DNA of 64,000 nt from UBA7398 sp964632545 (GTDB taxonomy: Bacteria; Actinomycetota; Actinomycetes; Nanopelagicales; Nanopelagicaceae). Where the stretch lies: assembly GCA_964632545.1 (NCBI GenBank), contig CAZWBQ010000008.1, forward strand, positions 1 to 64,000, in the 5' to 3' direction. Below the pieces are notes generated by a model that saw nothing but the letters and a program-made list of their open reading frames with translations, had not been told where the DNA came from and did not search any database. Positions 33,634 to 41,886 of the stretch are shown piece after piece (positions within the stretch are counted from its first letter, which is position 1; the number at the start of each line of letters is the position of its first letter). A program made the position numbers and the translations under genes.

Positions 33634-34389
33634 CTAGTTCAAAGTCCAAGAAGTTGAATCATTTCGATTAATTACCCAAGGCTTAAAAAGATTTAACTCT
33701 GGTTGGGTAAACCAAGTTGCACCATCACTGCCAGCTACCATTAACGCGGTTGCAAGTGCATCAGCAAATGCGCCATCTGGTCCAATCACCGTGGCAGATT
33801 TCGCACCCACTGCGACCATGCCATTTTGTGGATCCTTAATGTGATCACCGCGTTCATAATCTCCACTAGTAGCAATCGCACCATCAAATATCTCAAAAGT
33901 TTTAACAATATTATCTTTATTATCTGGATCTGTAATTCCAATTAGCCAAGGTTTTACTTCACCATTTTCCAATCGACCGCCGCGAAGAGTGATATCTCCC
34001 GCTGCATTAATTAAAATATGTTTCACGCCATGTCTAATTAAAATTTCCGCAGATTTATCTGCAGCCCAACCTTTTACTAGTCCAGAAGGATCAAATCCAC
34101 CAGGGACAGCCCAAGGATCAAAAGCGCCATTAGTTAAACGTTTTAACTCAGCAGAGAGATTCCAAACTTCAATAACTTCTTTTGAAGCGTTCGAAATATC
34201 AATTTCCTCACGACGTAATTTTGAGATTAAAGAATTGTTCTTATATGTTGAAAAAACTTCATCAACATGGTTCACATATATTTTTACTTCAGAAAGTGCA
34301 CTTTCAAGTACGGGTTCGGTTAAATTTTCGGACTCAATATCAAAAAGTAAAACCGTTCCCCAAACTTCAATCTCGCGAAAAATCCGCAC
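33634..34389 (-). CDS. apbE: FAD:protein FMN transferase (ApbE family)
   Basis: Attaches FMN covalently to a Ser/Thr of a partner flavoprotein, acting outside the membrane. At 251 residues it is a short ApbE. Family segments are FDPSGLVKGWAADKSAEIL, ILINAAGDITLRGG (usually GG-D), IATSGDYERGDHI, and the magnesium site DGAFADALATALMV. The start is a GTG at 34389, nine bases after the FMN-binding-protein stop, without a clear ribosome site. No signal peptide is obvious in this form. The upstream gene encodes its probable substrate, so the pair makes functional sense. It converges on tRNA-Thr. Confidence 0.88.
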   Translation of the reverse strand: MRIFREIEVWGTVLLFDIESENLTEPVLESALSEVKIYVNHVDEVFSTYKNNSLISKLRREEIDISNASKEVIEVWNLSAELKRLTNGAFDPWAVPGGFDPSGLVKGWAADKSAEILIRHGVKHILINAAGDITLRGGRLENGEVKPWLIGITDPDNKDNIVKTFEIFDGAIATSGDYERGDHIKDPQNGMVAVGAKSATVIGPDGAFADALATALMVAGSDGATWFTQPELNLFKPWVINRNDSTSWTLN

Positions 34390-34398
34390 GGTTAACTC

Positions 34399-35234
34399 TT
34401 AAAACCCAGCCTTTTTAAGGGCAGATTGCAACGATTGCCAATAGGCAGTTGCTGTGTACGAAGCACGTGAACGACAAGAATTTTGAATTGCACAAGGCAA
34501 GTTTTCTGCGCTAGTAGACATGATTTGATCTATCGTTATTTTTTGAGTTGGGATCCACTGATCTAATGTCGGAATAACATAGCCACTCCAGCTACTAGGA
34601 TTTTGATATCCGCTGACATCTGAAATCACACCATTTTTAATCGTGACTTTGATATATGTATTTCCGTATCTAGATGCTGAATAAGTGTTTCCGGTAAAAG
34701 CACCCGAGACTCCGCCGTTGGTTGCGGCCTGTGTTTTGGTTGGGGTAGGAGTTGGCGTTGGGGTAGGAGTTGGCGNNNNNNNNNNNNNNNNNNNNNNNNN
34801 NNNNNNNNNNNNNNNNNNNNNNNNNNNNNNNNNNNNNNNNNNNNNNNNNNNNNNNNNNNNNNNNNNNNNNNNNNNGTTGCGGCCTGTGTTTTGGTTGGGG
34901 TAGGAGTTGGCGTTGGGGTAGGAGTTGGCGATGGCGTTGGCGTTGGGGTAGCGCTCTGAGTTTGCGTCGCGGCTTGGCTTTTTGTTGCAGTACCAGATGC
35001 CGTTTTTGTATTCGTACTCTTGCTTGGCTTTGCAGAATTAGTTTTAGAACTCGTTGTGGGTGTGGCAGGCGTCTGTGAATTAACGGTCGCTGGTGTTGCA
35101 GAACTATTTCCAGGAGCTGTTGTACCACCGCCTAAATTAGCCGCGCTATTTTGGCCAAATTGTGGTGGTGTCACCGCAAGTATGGCACCAAGACTTCCAA
35201 TAGTTCCAGTTGCAATCAATACAGCACGTTTCAT
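34399..35234 (-). CDS. Secreted FMN-binding-domain protein with Pro-Thr linker (interrupted by assembly gap)
   Basis: The N-terminal part (from 35234) has a basic start and hydrophobic segment (MKRAVLIATGTIGSLGAI), then a Ser/Thr/Ala-rich region and a (Thr-Pro)n linker that runs into the N run. After the gap the C-terminal part gives GNTYIKVTIKNGVISDVSGY and SRASYTATAYWQSLQSAL, an FMN_bind domain in which SRASYT replaces the usual SGATxT; the second Ser is the predicted FMN attachment residue. The two halves are in different frames as printed, but the 55 bases on each side of the gap are identical; collapsing them and removing the Ns leaves 681 bases, exactly 226 codons plus stop. TAGGAGATAG precedes the ATG. 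It lies between the ferric-reductase-like gene and apbE. Confidence 0.82.
34721..34930. repeat. Identical 55-base copies flanking the gap, with internal short tandem units
   Basis: Bases 34721-34775 and 34876-34930 are identical over 55 positions. Each contains repeated GTTGGCG and GGGGTAGGA units that encode Thr-Pro dipeptides on the minus strand. They are either two true copies of a tandem array or one sequence present at both contig ends. Confidence 0.95.
34776..34875. other. Assembly gap of 100 N
   Basis: Exactly 100 undetermined bases, the usual placeholder for a gap of unknown size. It falls within the Pro-Thr linker of the FMN-binding protein. Confidence 0.98.
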
Positions 35235-35244
35235 TATCTATCTC

Positions 35245-36570
35245 CTACTCGCCATGGAAAGCAAATGCTTCGTCATGAAACCGGTTCTTTGGAATACCAA
35301 CATTTCTTGCAGCTTCTCGCACTGCATCAACAAGTGGAGTTGGGCCACAGATATAAACATCAGAATCTCTGAAAGTTGGCACAATACGCATTATGTATTT
35401 AGCATCCATTGGATGTTCTGATCGAGGGCCAATTAAATAATGTACTCGAGCGCCGCGTTCTGCTGCTAAATAATCTAATTCTTCTTTTAAAACTAAGTCT
35501 TCTTTTTTAGAAGCCCTGAAAATTACATCCACTTCAACGCTTGGTGGAAACTCTTCCATGATTGCTCGAATTGGTGTGATTCCAACGCCACCACCGATCA
35601 GAGTTACATGGCCTTTTGAGGCTCTACCCGCAGTAAATGCGCCATATGGACCTTCTAAAAATACTCGAGTTCCTGGTTTTATAAATGTAACTGAACCTGA
35701 GTGATCACCTAAATCTTTAACAGTTACGCGCAAATATTTTTTTGTAGGAGCAGCTGATAGCGAATAAGGATGAGAAATAAACCAATGGCCTTTTGTTAAG
35801 AAGCGCCACCCAAAGAATTGGCCACCTTGTGCACCAAGTGACTCAACGTTTCTGCCCTTCATAATTATTGAAAATACACCAGGACCTTCATTTACTACTT
35901 GTTCCACTTTAAGTCCAAGTCGTAATGATCTAATAACTGGAATTGCAAATCGCCAAGTAATTAAAGTTCCAGCAACTAAAAGATATAGAACATTCCAGAA
36001 AAATCTATTGAGCGGATGACCAATGAACATTGGTCCAGTTAGAACTTGATGCATGAACGAAAGCGCAATTGCTAAATATGTGTATAAGTGCACCGTCCAC
36101 CAAGTCTCATACGACATTTTAGCTCGCGCTTTTTTATAAGAGGTCATGCCAGCTGCCATCATAAATATGAATCCAACAAAGGCGGGCAGCATCCAAGGAA
36201 ATCGAGTTATCATTCGCCAAATTTCTACAACAGTAGGAATTCGTTCTAAACCGGCATAACCAAGCGCTACAAATAAGACATGAAATCCAATTAAGAATAA
36301 CGAATAAGGTCCAAGTTTTCGATGCCAGGTAACTAACCGATCATGTCCCACGGAGCTTTCGATCCAAGGTACGCGTGCTACCAATACCAGCCCAACAAGA
36401 GCTAAGTAAGTTCCAATTAGAGCGCAAGTACGCGATACAGATGTGATGATTGCATAAGGAGAAGCCCAATCTTCATGGGTTGTACTTTCAATTTGTAGCG
36501 CAATCGTTAAACCAAGGCCAAGTCCAGTTACTAACGAAGCCCAATCGGCACCTAATCTCTGCTTGGACAT
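35245..36570 (-). CDS. Ferric-reductase-like membrane flavoprotein (FAD/NAD(P)H domains)
   Basis: A 441-residue protein: residues 10-215 hold about six membrane helices with histidines fit for haem (WHRKLGPYSLFLIGFHVLF and VHLYTYLAIALSFMHQVL), the ferric_reduct/NOX-like domain; residues 220-330 are a ferredoxin-reductase FAD domain (HPYSLSAAPTKKYLRVTVK); residues 325-441 bind NAD(P)H (LIGGGVGITPIRAIM and YICGPTPLVDAVREA). It moves electrons from cytosolic NAD(P)H across the membrane. The FMN-binding protein starts 10 bases after its stop and apbE follows, so the trio probably forms an outward electron-transfer chain. AGGTGG near the ATG may serve as ribosome site. Confidence 0.87.
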   Translation of the reverse strand: MSKQRLGADWASLVTGLGLGLTIALQIESTTHEDWASPYAIITSVSRTCALIGTYLALVGLVLVARVPWIESSVGHDRLVTWHRKLGPYSLFLIGFHVLFVALGYAGLERIPTVVEIWRMITRFPWMLPAFVGFIFMMAAGMTSYKKARAKMSYETWWTVHLYTYLAIALSFMHQVLTGPMFIGHPLNRFFWNVLYLLVAGTLITWRFAIPVIRSLRLGLKVEQVVNEGPGVFSIIMKGRNVESLGAQGGQFFGWRFLTKGHWFISHPYSLSAAPTKKYLRVTVKDLGDHSGSVTFIKPGTRVFLEGPYGAFTAGRASKGHVTLIGGGVGITPIRAIMEEFPPSVEVDVIFRASKKEDLVLKEELDYLAAERGARVHYLIGPRSEHPMDAKYIMRIVPTFRDSDVYICGPTPLVDAVREAARNVGIPKNRFHDEAFAFHGE

Positions 36571-36670
36571 TTGGCCACCTAACCGTAACTACCTGAGTAA
36601 TTTCTGTGTGAGAAATATGTGCCGGCTCTGAAATCTTTTCAGTTAGGGTCTAATTTCTTAGATTACGCAG

Positions 36671-36683
36671 TAAAGTCTAGTTC
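36671..36683 (+). promoter_or_regulatory. Leaderless-type -10 element for the GMC oxidoreductase
   Basis: TAAAGT (36671-36676), 7 bases, then ATG at 36684; no ribosome site between. Confidence 0.5.
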
Positions 36684-38363
36684 ATGCCTCTTCGAGATTT
36701 TGATGTGGTTGTAATCGGCTCTGGTTTTGGTGGATCCGTCGCTGCACTCCGCCTAACCGAAAAAGGTTATCGGGTAGCGGTTATTGAGGCGGGCCGAAGA
36801 TTTACCGATAAAGATTTTCCTAAAACATCATGGCGAATTTCAAAATTTATATTTGCACCACGACTTGGATTCCGTGGAATTCAAAGAATTCACGCACTTC
36901 CAGACGTCTTGGTTTTAGCTGGTGCCGGCGTCGGCGGTGGGTCGCTTGTATACGCAAATACTTTATATGTGCCACCTGATTCATATTTTGAAGATAAACA
37001 ATGGCGAGAAATTACAGATTGGAAAGCTGAACTTAAACCTTGGTATGACCAAGCCTCTCGAGTTTTAGGAATTGCCGAGAATCCCTACTTCTCCCCATCA
37101 GATCAAGCAATGCAAGAAGTCGCTAATGAAATGGGGGTCGGCAAAACATTCAAAATGGCTCCGCTCGGAGTTTATTTTGGTGAAGCCAGTGGTGTATTAA
37201 GTAAAGATCCTTTTTTTGGTGGCGTTGGTCCAGATCGAAATGGTTGCATGCAATGTGGTGCCTGTATGACGGGTTGCCGCCACAACGCAAAAAATACACT
37301 TCCTAAGAATTATTTGGGACTTGCGGAGAAAGCCGGCGCAAAAGTATTTCCGGAACATACTGTTTTAAAAATTGAAGAGCTAACTAATGGAAGTTGGAAA
37401 ATTACGGCACGAAAAAGCAGTGCGTGGTTTGGTGGCAAGCGAATATTCACAGCTAATCAAGTAGTTGTTGCTGCAGGGACTTACAACACCCAGAAGTTGC
37501 TCCATAAAATGAAGCGTGATGGCGTACTGCCAAAAATATCTAGTTTCTTAGGAAAACTCTCTCGAACTAATAGTGAAGCGTTAACTGGCGCAATGATGCC
37601 TAAGAATTTTGAAACTGATTTCTCAAAAGGAGCCGCAATCACATCTTCTTTTTTTCCAAATGAGCATACCCATGTTGAACCGGTTAGGTATGGCAAAGGT
37701 AGTAACTTGATGGGGTTGTTGCAGACAGTTATGACCGATGGTGCGAGCGCTAAGAAACGTCGAAAGGCTTGGCTGCACACGCTAATTAGAAAACCATCAA
37801 CACTTTTGAAAATACTTGACGTTCGAAAATGGAGTGAACGAACAGTGATTGCATTAGTAATGCAAAATGTAGATTCATCACTTTCAATTACTGGGAAACG
37901 TGGCTTATTTGGGTGGCACTTAACTTCCGTTAACGATGCGGATCATCCAAACGCGACTTATATTCCAGAAGCAAATGAAGTAGTTCGCAGAATTGCAGAT
38001 AAGAATGGTGGTATTGCTGGCGGACATTTAGGCGATTTAATTGGCGCACCATTTACTGCACATTTTGTCGGTGGCTGTGTAATCGGGGCAAGTGCTAACA
38101 CCGGAGTTATTGATCCTTATCATCGAGTTTGGAACTATCCGAATCTGCATGTAGTTGATGGAGCTAGCGTTACCGCAAACTTAGGAGTGAATCCGTCACT
38201 AACAATTACGGCGCAAGCTGAGCGTGCCTTTTCATTATGGCCAAATAAAGGTGAACTTGATCAACGTCCATTGCAAGGTAAAGAATATTTAAAAATGAAT
38301 CCAATCGCGCCAAAGAATCCTTTTGTACCTGCTAGCGCAATTGGAGCGTTACGAATTTCCTAA
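36684..38363 (+). CDS. GMC oxidoreductase with a ferredoxin-like four-cysteine motif (cholesterol-oxidase-like)
   Basis: A 559-residue GMC flavoenzyme. VVIGSGFGGSVAALRL is the FAD motif (Gly12-Gly17), LAGAGVGGGSLVYANT the second flavin contact, and the C-terminal NLGVNPSLTITAQAER with VDGASVTANLG is the GMC_oxred_C signature. From residue 188 there is C-MQ-C-GA-C-MTG-C, spaced like a [4Fe-4S] ferredoxin loop (C188, C191, C194, C198). It oxidises an alcohol or sterol-like substrate; electrons may leave by way of the cluster instead of oxygen. The last 15 bases overlap the convergent hydrolase gene. Confidence 0.85.
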   Translation: MPLRDFDVVVIGSGFGGSVAALRLTEKGYRVAVIEAGRRFTDKDFPKTSWRISKFIFAPRLGFRGIQRIHALPDVLVLAGAGVGGGSLVYANTLYVPPDSYFEDKQWREITDWKAELKPWYDQASRVLGIAENPYFSPSDQAMQEVANEMGVGKTFKMAPLGVYFGEASGVLSKDPFFGGVGPDRNGCMQCGACMTGCRHNAKNTLPKNYLGLAEKAGAKVFPEHTVLKIEELTNGSWKITARKSSAWFGGKRIFTANQVVVAAGTYNTQKLLHKMKRDGVLPKISSFLGKLSRTNSEALTGAMMPKNFETDFSKGAAITSSFFPNEHTHVEPVRYGKGSNLMGLLQTVMTDGASAKKRRKAWLHTLIRKPSTLLKILDVRKWSERTVIALVMQNVDSSLSITGKRGLFGWHLTSVNDADHPNATYIPEANEVVRRIADKNGGIAGGHLGDLIGAPFTAHFVGGCVIGASANTGVIDPYHRVWNYPNLHVVDGASVTANLGVNPSLTITAQAERAFSLWPNKGELDQRPLQGKEYLKMNPIAPKNPFVPASAIGALRIS

Positions 38364-39140
38364 TATTTCACGCTGCTTTGCTTTTCGGCGATTAGGATAT
38401 TTTGTAATTGGGAAATCTGGTTTTGCATAAAAATCTTTAATTATTGCTTGCATCAACTCCGCTTGTTCTTTAACAACATAATGCGATGCCCCTGGCAAAA
38501 CTGCAAGCCTGCCATTTGGAAAAGCTTCATACATTTCAAAAGTATGCTGATTTCCGAAAGGTTCATCATCTCCAGCTAAAATTAAAACTGGAACTGTAAT
38601 TTTAGCGAGTTCAGATAAAGTCATATTTGGTTCAGTTGCCCAAACTTTAAATGCGGTGGTCACAATTTCAACTAATAACTCTGGATCTTGTCCGCTTCGT
38701 TCTGCAAATAGCGCTTTATCTTCCTCTGGAACTTGAACTGTAGATAAATTAAAAGATAAGCCAGAGTCATGGTTATAGTTAGTGCCAATTGCGATAATTG
38801 ATTTCACTAAATCTGGACGTTTAATTGCAATAAGCAGTGAAATAATGCCGCCATCACTCCAGCCAATTAAATGCGTTGGCCCCTTTATTACTTCTTCGAT
38901 GTAAGCAATTGCTTCATCCGTTTGAAAATCAAAATGAAAGTACCCGTCTCGGATCTTGGTTCTTCCATGCGCAGTTCGGTCATATGAAAAAACATGGTGG
39001 TCACTTGCTATTGCTGGGAGTACCGTGAAATCCCAATCTTCCGTGCAGCTCAAACCACCATGAAGTAAGAGAACTGGCTCACCATTATTTTCGTGGACAA
39101 CGCTCCAAACTTGATGTCCGCGCAGATCTAAGTAGCCCAT
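38349..39140 (-). CDS. Alpha/beta hydrolase
   Basis: A 263-residue alpha/beta-hydrolase-fold protein. The oxyanion loop LLHGGLSCTEDWDF, nucleophile elbow GWSDGG, acid in LAGDDEPFGN and histidine in LPGASHYVV are all visible, so the catalytic triad is complete. The ATG at 39140 is preferred, two bases after the NDH-2 stop; a TTG at 39146 is also in frame and would overlap that stop. No substrate can be named. It shares an operon with the NADH dehydrogenase and overlaps the GMC oxidoreductase tail to tail. Confidence 0.85.
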   Translation of the reverse strand: MGYLDLRGHQVWSVVHENNGEPVLLLHGGLSCTEDWDFTVLPAIASDHHVFSYDRTAHGRTKIRDGYFHFDFQTDEAIAYIEEVIKGPTHLIGWSDGGIISLLIAIKRPDLVKSIIAIGTNYNHDSGLSFNLSTVQVPEEDKALFAERSGQDPELLVEIVTTAFKVWATEPNMTLSELAKITVPVLILAGDDEPFGNQHTFEMYEAFPNGRLAVLPGASHYVVKEQAELMQAIIKDFYAKPDFPITKYPNRRKAKQREILGNS

Positions 39141-39142
39141 AA

Positions 39143-40381
39143 TCAATAAGTATCCATGATGTGGCGGTTACCTCGATCGAATGTTAAGTAATTCCAGGTC
39201 CAATCTGCAATAGTTCCAATTTTATTTCTGCCACCCAATAAGTAAAACAAGTGCAACCAAAGCCAGATTAACCATGCAACCGCACCGCCAATTTTTATTC
39301 CCTTAACTTCGACAATCGCTTTATGGCGTCCAATTGTCGCCATAGACCCTTTATCTAGATAGGAGAATTGTTTAAGGGAGCGTCCTTTTTTTAATGCCGC
39401 GATTTGTTTGGCTACAAACTTTCCTTGCTGAATTGCAACCGGAGCCACCATCGGTAAGAATTTTCCAGATTTATTCTTCACGCCAGAAATATCTCCAATT
39501 GCCCAGATGTGCGGATAATTTTTGACTTGCAAGGTAGCTTCAACCGCAACTCGATTGCCTTCAATGGGAAGAGAAAGTTTTTTAATTGTCGGCTCTCCCA
39601 TTACGCCAGCCGCCCAAATTGTAATTGCTGACTCTATTGAATTTCCATCACTAAAAATTATTTTAGATTCGTTAATTTCTTTTACGGCAACATTACAAAT
39701 TACCTGCACGCCAAGTTTTTCTAAATCTCTTTCGGTACGTTGCGATAAAGAAGGTGAAAAAGTTGGAAGTAACCTTGGTCCAGCTTCAATTAAGTAGATG
39801 TCAATATTTTCGGCTGCTTTTTTGAAATCAGAAGTTAACGGCCCACGCTTTAACTCTGCCATCGCTCCAGCCATCTCGACACCGGTGGGGCCGCCTCCGA
39901 CTACTGATATCGCTAACCTTGAGTTATCTTCAAATCTACATAGGTCTTCAAAGTGACGCATTACTGATGCGCGAATTGTTAGCGCTTCATGGACACTTTT
40001 CATGCCGTATGAAAATTCGGCCACTCCTTTAATTCCAAAGTTATTTGTCGCTGAACCCATTGCGATAATTAAATGGTCATACTCAAGCACTTCACTCGAA
40101 TCTAGCTTCACTGAATTTTCTCGATGATTTATGGAAATTGGTGAACCCATTCGGAATTTGATTCCAGTATCTCGTATTGCTCCTCGGACTGGATAAGCCA
40201 CATGATCGGCTGCAAGTCCTGCAGTAGAAACTTGATATAACAGCGGGAGAAAAGTTTGAAAATTATGGCGGTCAACCAAGGTAACTTCAGCATATTTCGC
40301 TAAGTCGCGAGCTGCGGTGAGCCCGCCAAATCCTGCGCCAAGGATCACAACACGTGGCTTTTTTTCGCTTGGCGTATTCAT
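39143..40381 (-). CDS. ndh: Type II NADH dehydrogenase (NDH-2-like)
   Basis: A 412-residue two-dinucleotide-binding-domain flavoprotein that passes electrons from NADH to quinone without pumping protons. RVVILGAGFGGLTAARDLAKY is the FAD motif, LVDRHNFQTFLPLLYQVSTAGL is characteristic of NDH-2, SVVGGGPTGVEMAGAMAEL binds NADH, and IWAIGDISG closes the FAD site. A hydrophobic C-terminal helix (AVAWLIWLWLHLFYLLGG) fits membrane attachment. TAGACT stands 7 bases before the ATG, pointing to a leaderless transcript; the next gene is divergent with only 24 bases between starts. Confidence 0.92.
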   Translation of the reverse strand: MNTPSEKKPRVVILGAGFGGLTAARDLAKYAEVTLVDRHNFQTFLPLLYQVSTAGLAADHVAYPVRGAIRDTGIKFRMGSPISINHRENSVKLDSSEVLEYDHLIIAMGSATNNFGIKGVAEFSYGMKSVHEALTIRASVMRHFEDLCRFEDNSRLAISVVGGGPTGVEMAGAMAELKRGPLTSDFKKAAENIDIYLIEAGPRLLPTFSPSLSQRTERDLEKLGVQVICNVAVKEINESKIIFSDGNSIESAITIWAAGVMGEPTIKKLSLPIEGNRVAVEATLQVKNYPHIWAIGDISGVKNKSGKFLPMVAPVAIQQGKFVAKQIAALKKGRSLKQFSYLDKGSMATIGRHKAIVEVKGIKIGGAVAWLIWLWLHLFYLLGGRNKIGTIADWTWNYLTFDRGNRHIMDTY

Positions 40382-40405
40382 ATCGCAAAGTCTACTGTTA
40401 ATTCC
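40382..40405. promoter_or_regulatory. Overlapping divergent leaderless-type promoters (ndh / SDR-DUF2867)
   Basis: Minus strand: TAGACT (40394-40389), 7 bases, ATG at 40381. Plus strand: TACTGT (40393-40398), 7 bases, GTG at 40406. The two -10 boxes share two bases inside a 24-base intergenic space. Confidence 0.6.
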
Positions 40406-41884
40406 GTGAGTAGCCAGCGGAAAATCTTAGTTACTGGAGCATCTGGGTATGTAGGTGGCCGATTAGTTAAGGCGCTTTTAAATGAAAACCTACCGGTGAG
40501 AATTTTTGTAAGAGATAGCGCAAAAGTTTCTGGGCAAAATTGGGTTAGTGATGTTGAAGTTTCAACAGGAAATGCCAATAACTATGCCGAAACTTATGCA
40601 GCATTAACTGGGATTCATACTGCATTTTATTTACTTCACTCAATTAATTTAGGTCCAAACTTCGATGAAATTGAAGCGGCAATGGCCACTAATTTTGCAA
40701 AAGCGGCTACCGATGCAGGCGTAACACAAATTGTTTACTTAGGTGGAATTGCTAATGATTTGAAGAGCAGCAAACATTTAGCTTCACGTGCTCGAACTGG
40801 TTCAGTTTTAGCGCAAGGAAAAGTTCCAGTTATGGAAATTAGAGCGGGCATAATTATAGGATCCGGATCAGCATCATTTGAAATGTTGCGACATCTCACA
40901 CATCGATTACCAATTATGACCACGCCAAAGTGGATTGCTAATCGAACTCATCCGATTGCGATCCGTGACGTACTTTGGTATTTAACTCATATTGCAAAAT
41001 TAGAAAAACCCATTTCTGGAATTTTTGATATTGGCGGACCTGAAATATTAAGTTATGCCGATATGATGCAAAAATTCGCCAAAATTTCTGGATTACGAAA
41101 GCGTTTGATAATTAAAGTGCCGGTGCTTACACCACAACTGTCTAGCTTATGGATTGGATTAGTAACACCAGTACCAACTGCTCTGGCTCGTCCGTTAGTT
41201 GGTTCATTAATAAATGAAGTTGTGGCAGATCCAAATAAGAGTTTGAACGGAATAATTCCACCACCACCAGATGGATTAACCGGTGTAACAAAAGCAATTG
41301 AATTAGCGCTGAGCCGCATCTCTGCCAATGCAGTAGAGACCCGATGGTCCGATGCCGCGATCCCGACTGCACCTTGGCAGAAAGCGCAGGGCGATCCCGA
41401 GTGGGCGGGCGAGATGATTTTAAAAGATTTCCGCGAAGTCACTACAGATGCGCCAATTGAAAAAGTATGGGAAGCAATTGAAGAAATTGGTGGCGAGAAC
41501 GGTTGGTACGGTGCAGATTTTCTTTGGTTCATGCGAGGTTTGTTAGATCGTGCACTTGGTGGCGTTGGATTGCGTCGAGGTCGAAGAGACCCAAAAACTT
41601 TAAGAATTGGAGAAAGTTTAGATTTTTGGCGAGTTGAAAATATAGAGAAAGGAAAATTGTTAAGACTTTACGCTGAAATGATTCTTCCAGGAAAAGCTTG
41701 GTTGGAATTTCGAGTCAGTGAAGTTGATGGCAAAACTAAAATAATACAAGAAGCAACTTTCTCGCCACATGGACTTGGTGGCCAGATTTACTGGTACTCA
41801 ATTCTGCCACTGCACAATTTCGTATTTCCTACAATGTTGCGCAATATTGTGCGCAGCGCAAAGCGTAAAGTAATTTTCGGATAG
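40406..41884 (+). CDS. NAD(P)-binding SDR fused to a DUF2867 domain
   Basis: A 492-residue two-domain protein. Residues 5-290 are an extended/atypical SDR with VTGASGYVGGRLVKALL at the N-terminus, VYLGGIAND in the middle and FDIGGPEILSYADMMQ later. Residues 340-492 are DUF2867, a START/SRPBCC-like fold (ENGWYGADFLWFMRGLLD, YWYSILPLHNFVFPTML). The fusion is common in actinobacteria but of unknown reaction. The start is GTG, placed by a -10 box 7 bases upstream. The PLP decarboxylase gene follows after 2 bases, so the two are likely coupled. Confidence 0.83.
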   Translation: MSSQRKILVTGASGYVGGRLVKALLNENLPVRIFVRDSAKVSGQNWVSDVEVSTGNANNYAETYAALTGIHTAFYLLHSINLGPNFDEIEAAMATNFAKAATDAGVTQIVYLGGIANDLKSSKHLASRARTGSVLAQGKVPVMEIRAGIIIGSGSASFEMLRHLTHRLPIMTTPKWIANRTHPIAIRDVLWYLTHIAKLEKPISGIFDIGGPEILSYADMMQKFAKISGLRKRLIIKVPVLTPQLSSLWIGLVTPVPTALARPLVGSLINEVVADPNKSLNGIIPPPPDGLTGVTKAIELALSRISANAVETRWSDAAIPTAPWQKAQGDPEWAGEMILKDFREVTTDAPIEKVWEAIEEIGGENGWYGADFLWFMRGLLDRALGGVGLRRGRRDPKTLRIGESLDFWRVENIEKGKLLRLYAEMILPGKAWLEFRVSEVDGKTKIIQEATFSPHGLGGQIYWYSILPLHNFVFPTMLRNIVRSAKRKVIFG

Positions 41885-41886
41885 CC

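Noticed and set aside
34399..35234. A true frameshift or pseudogene in the FMN-binding gene
   Set aside because: The frame change coincides with the 100-N placeholder, and collapsing the identical flanks restores the frame exactly.
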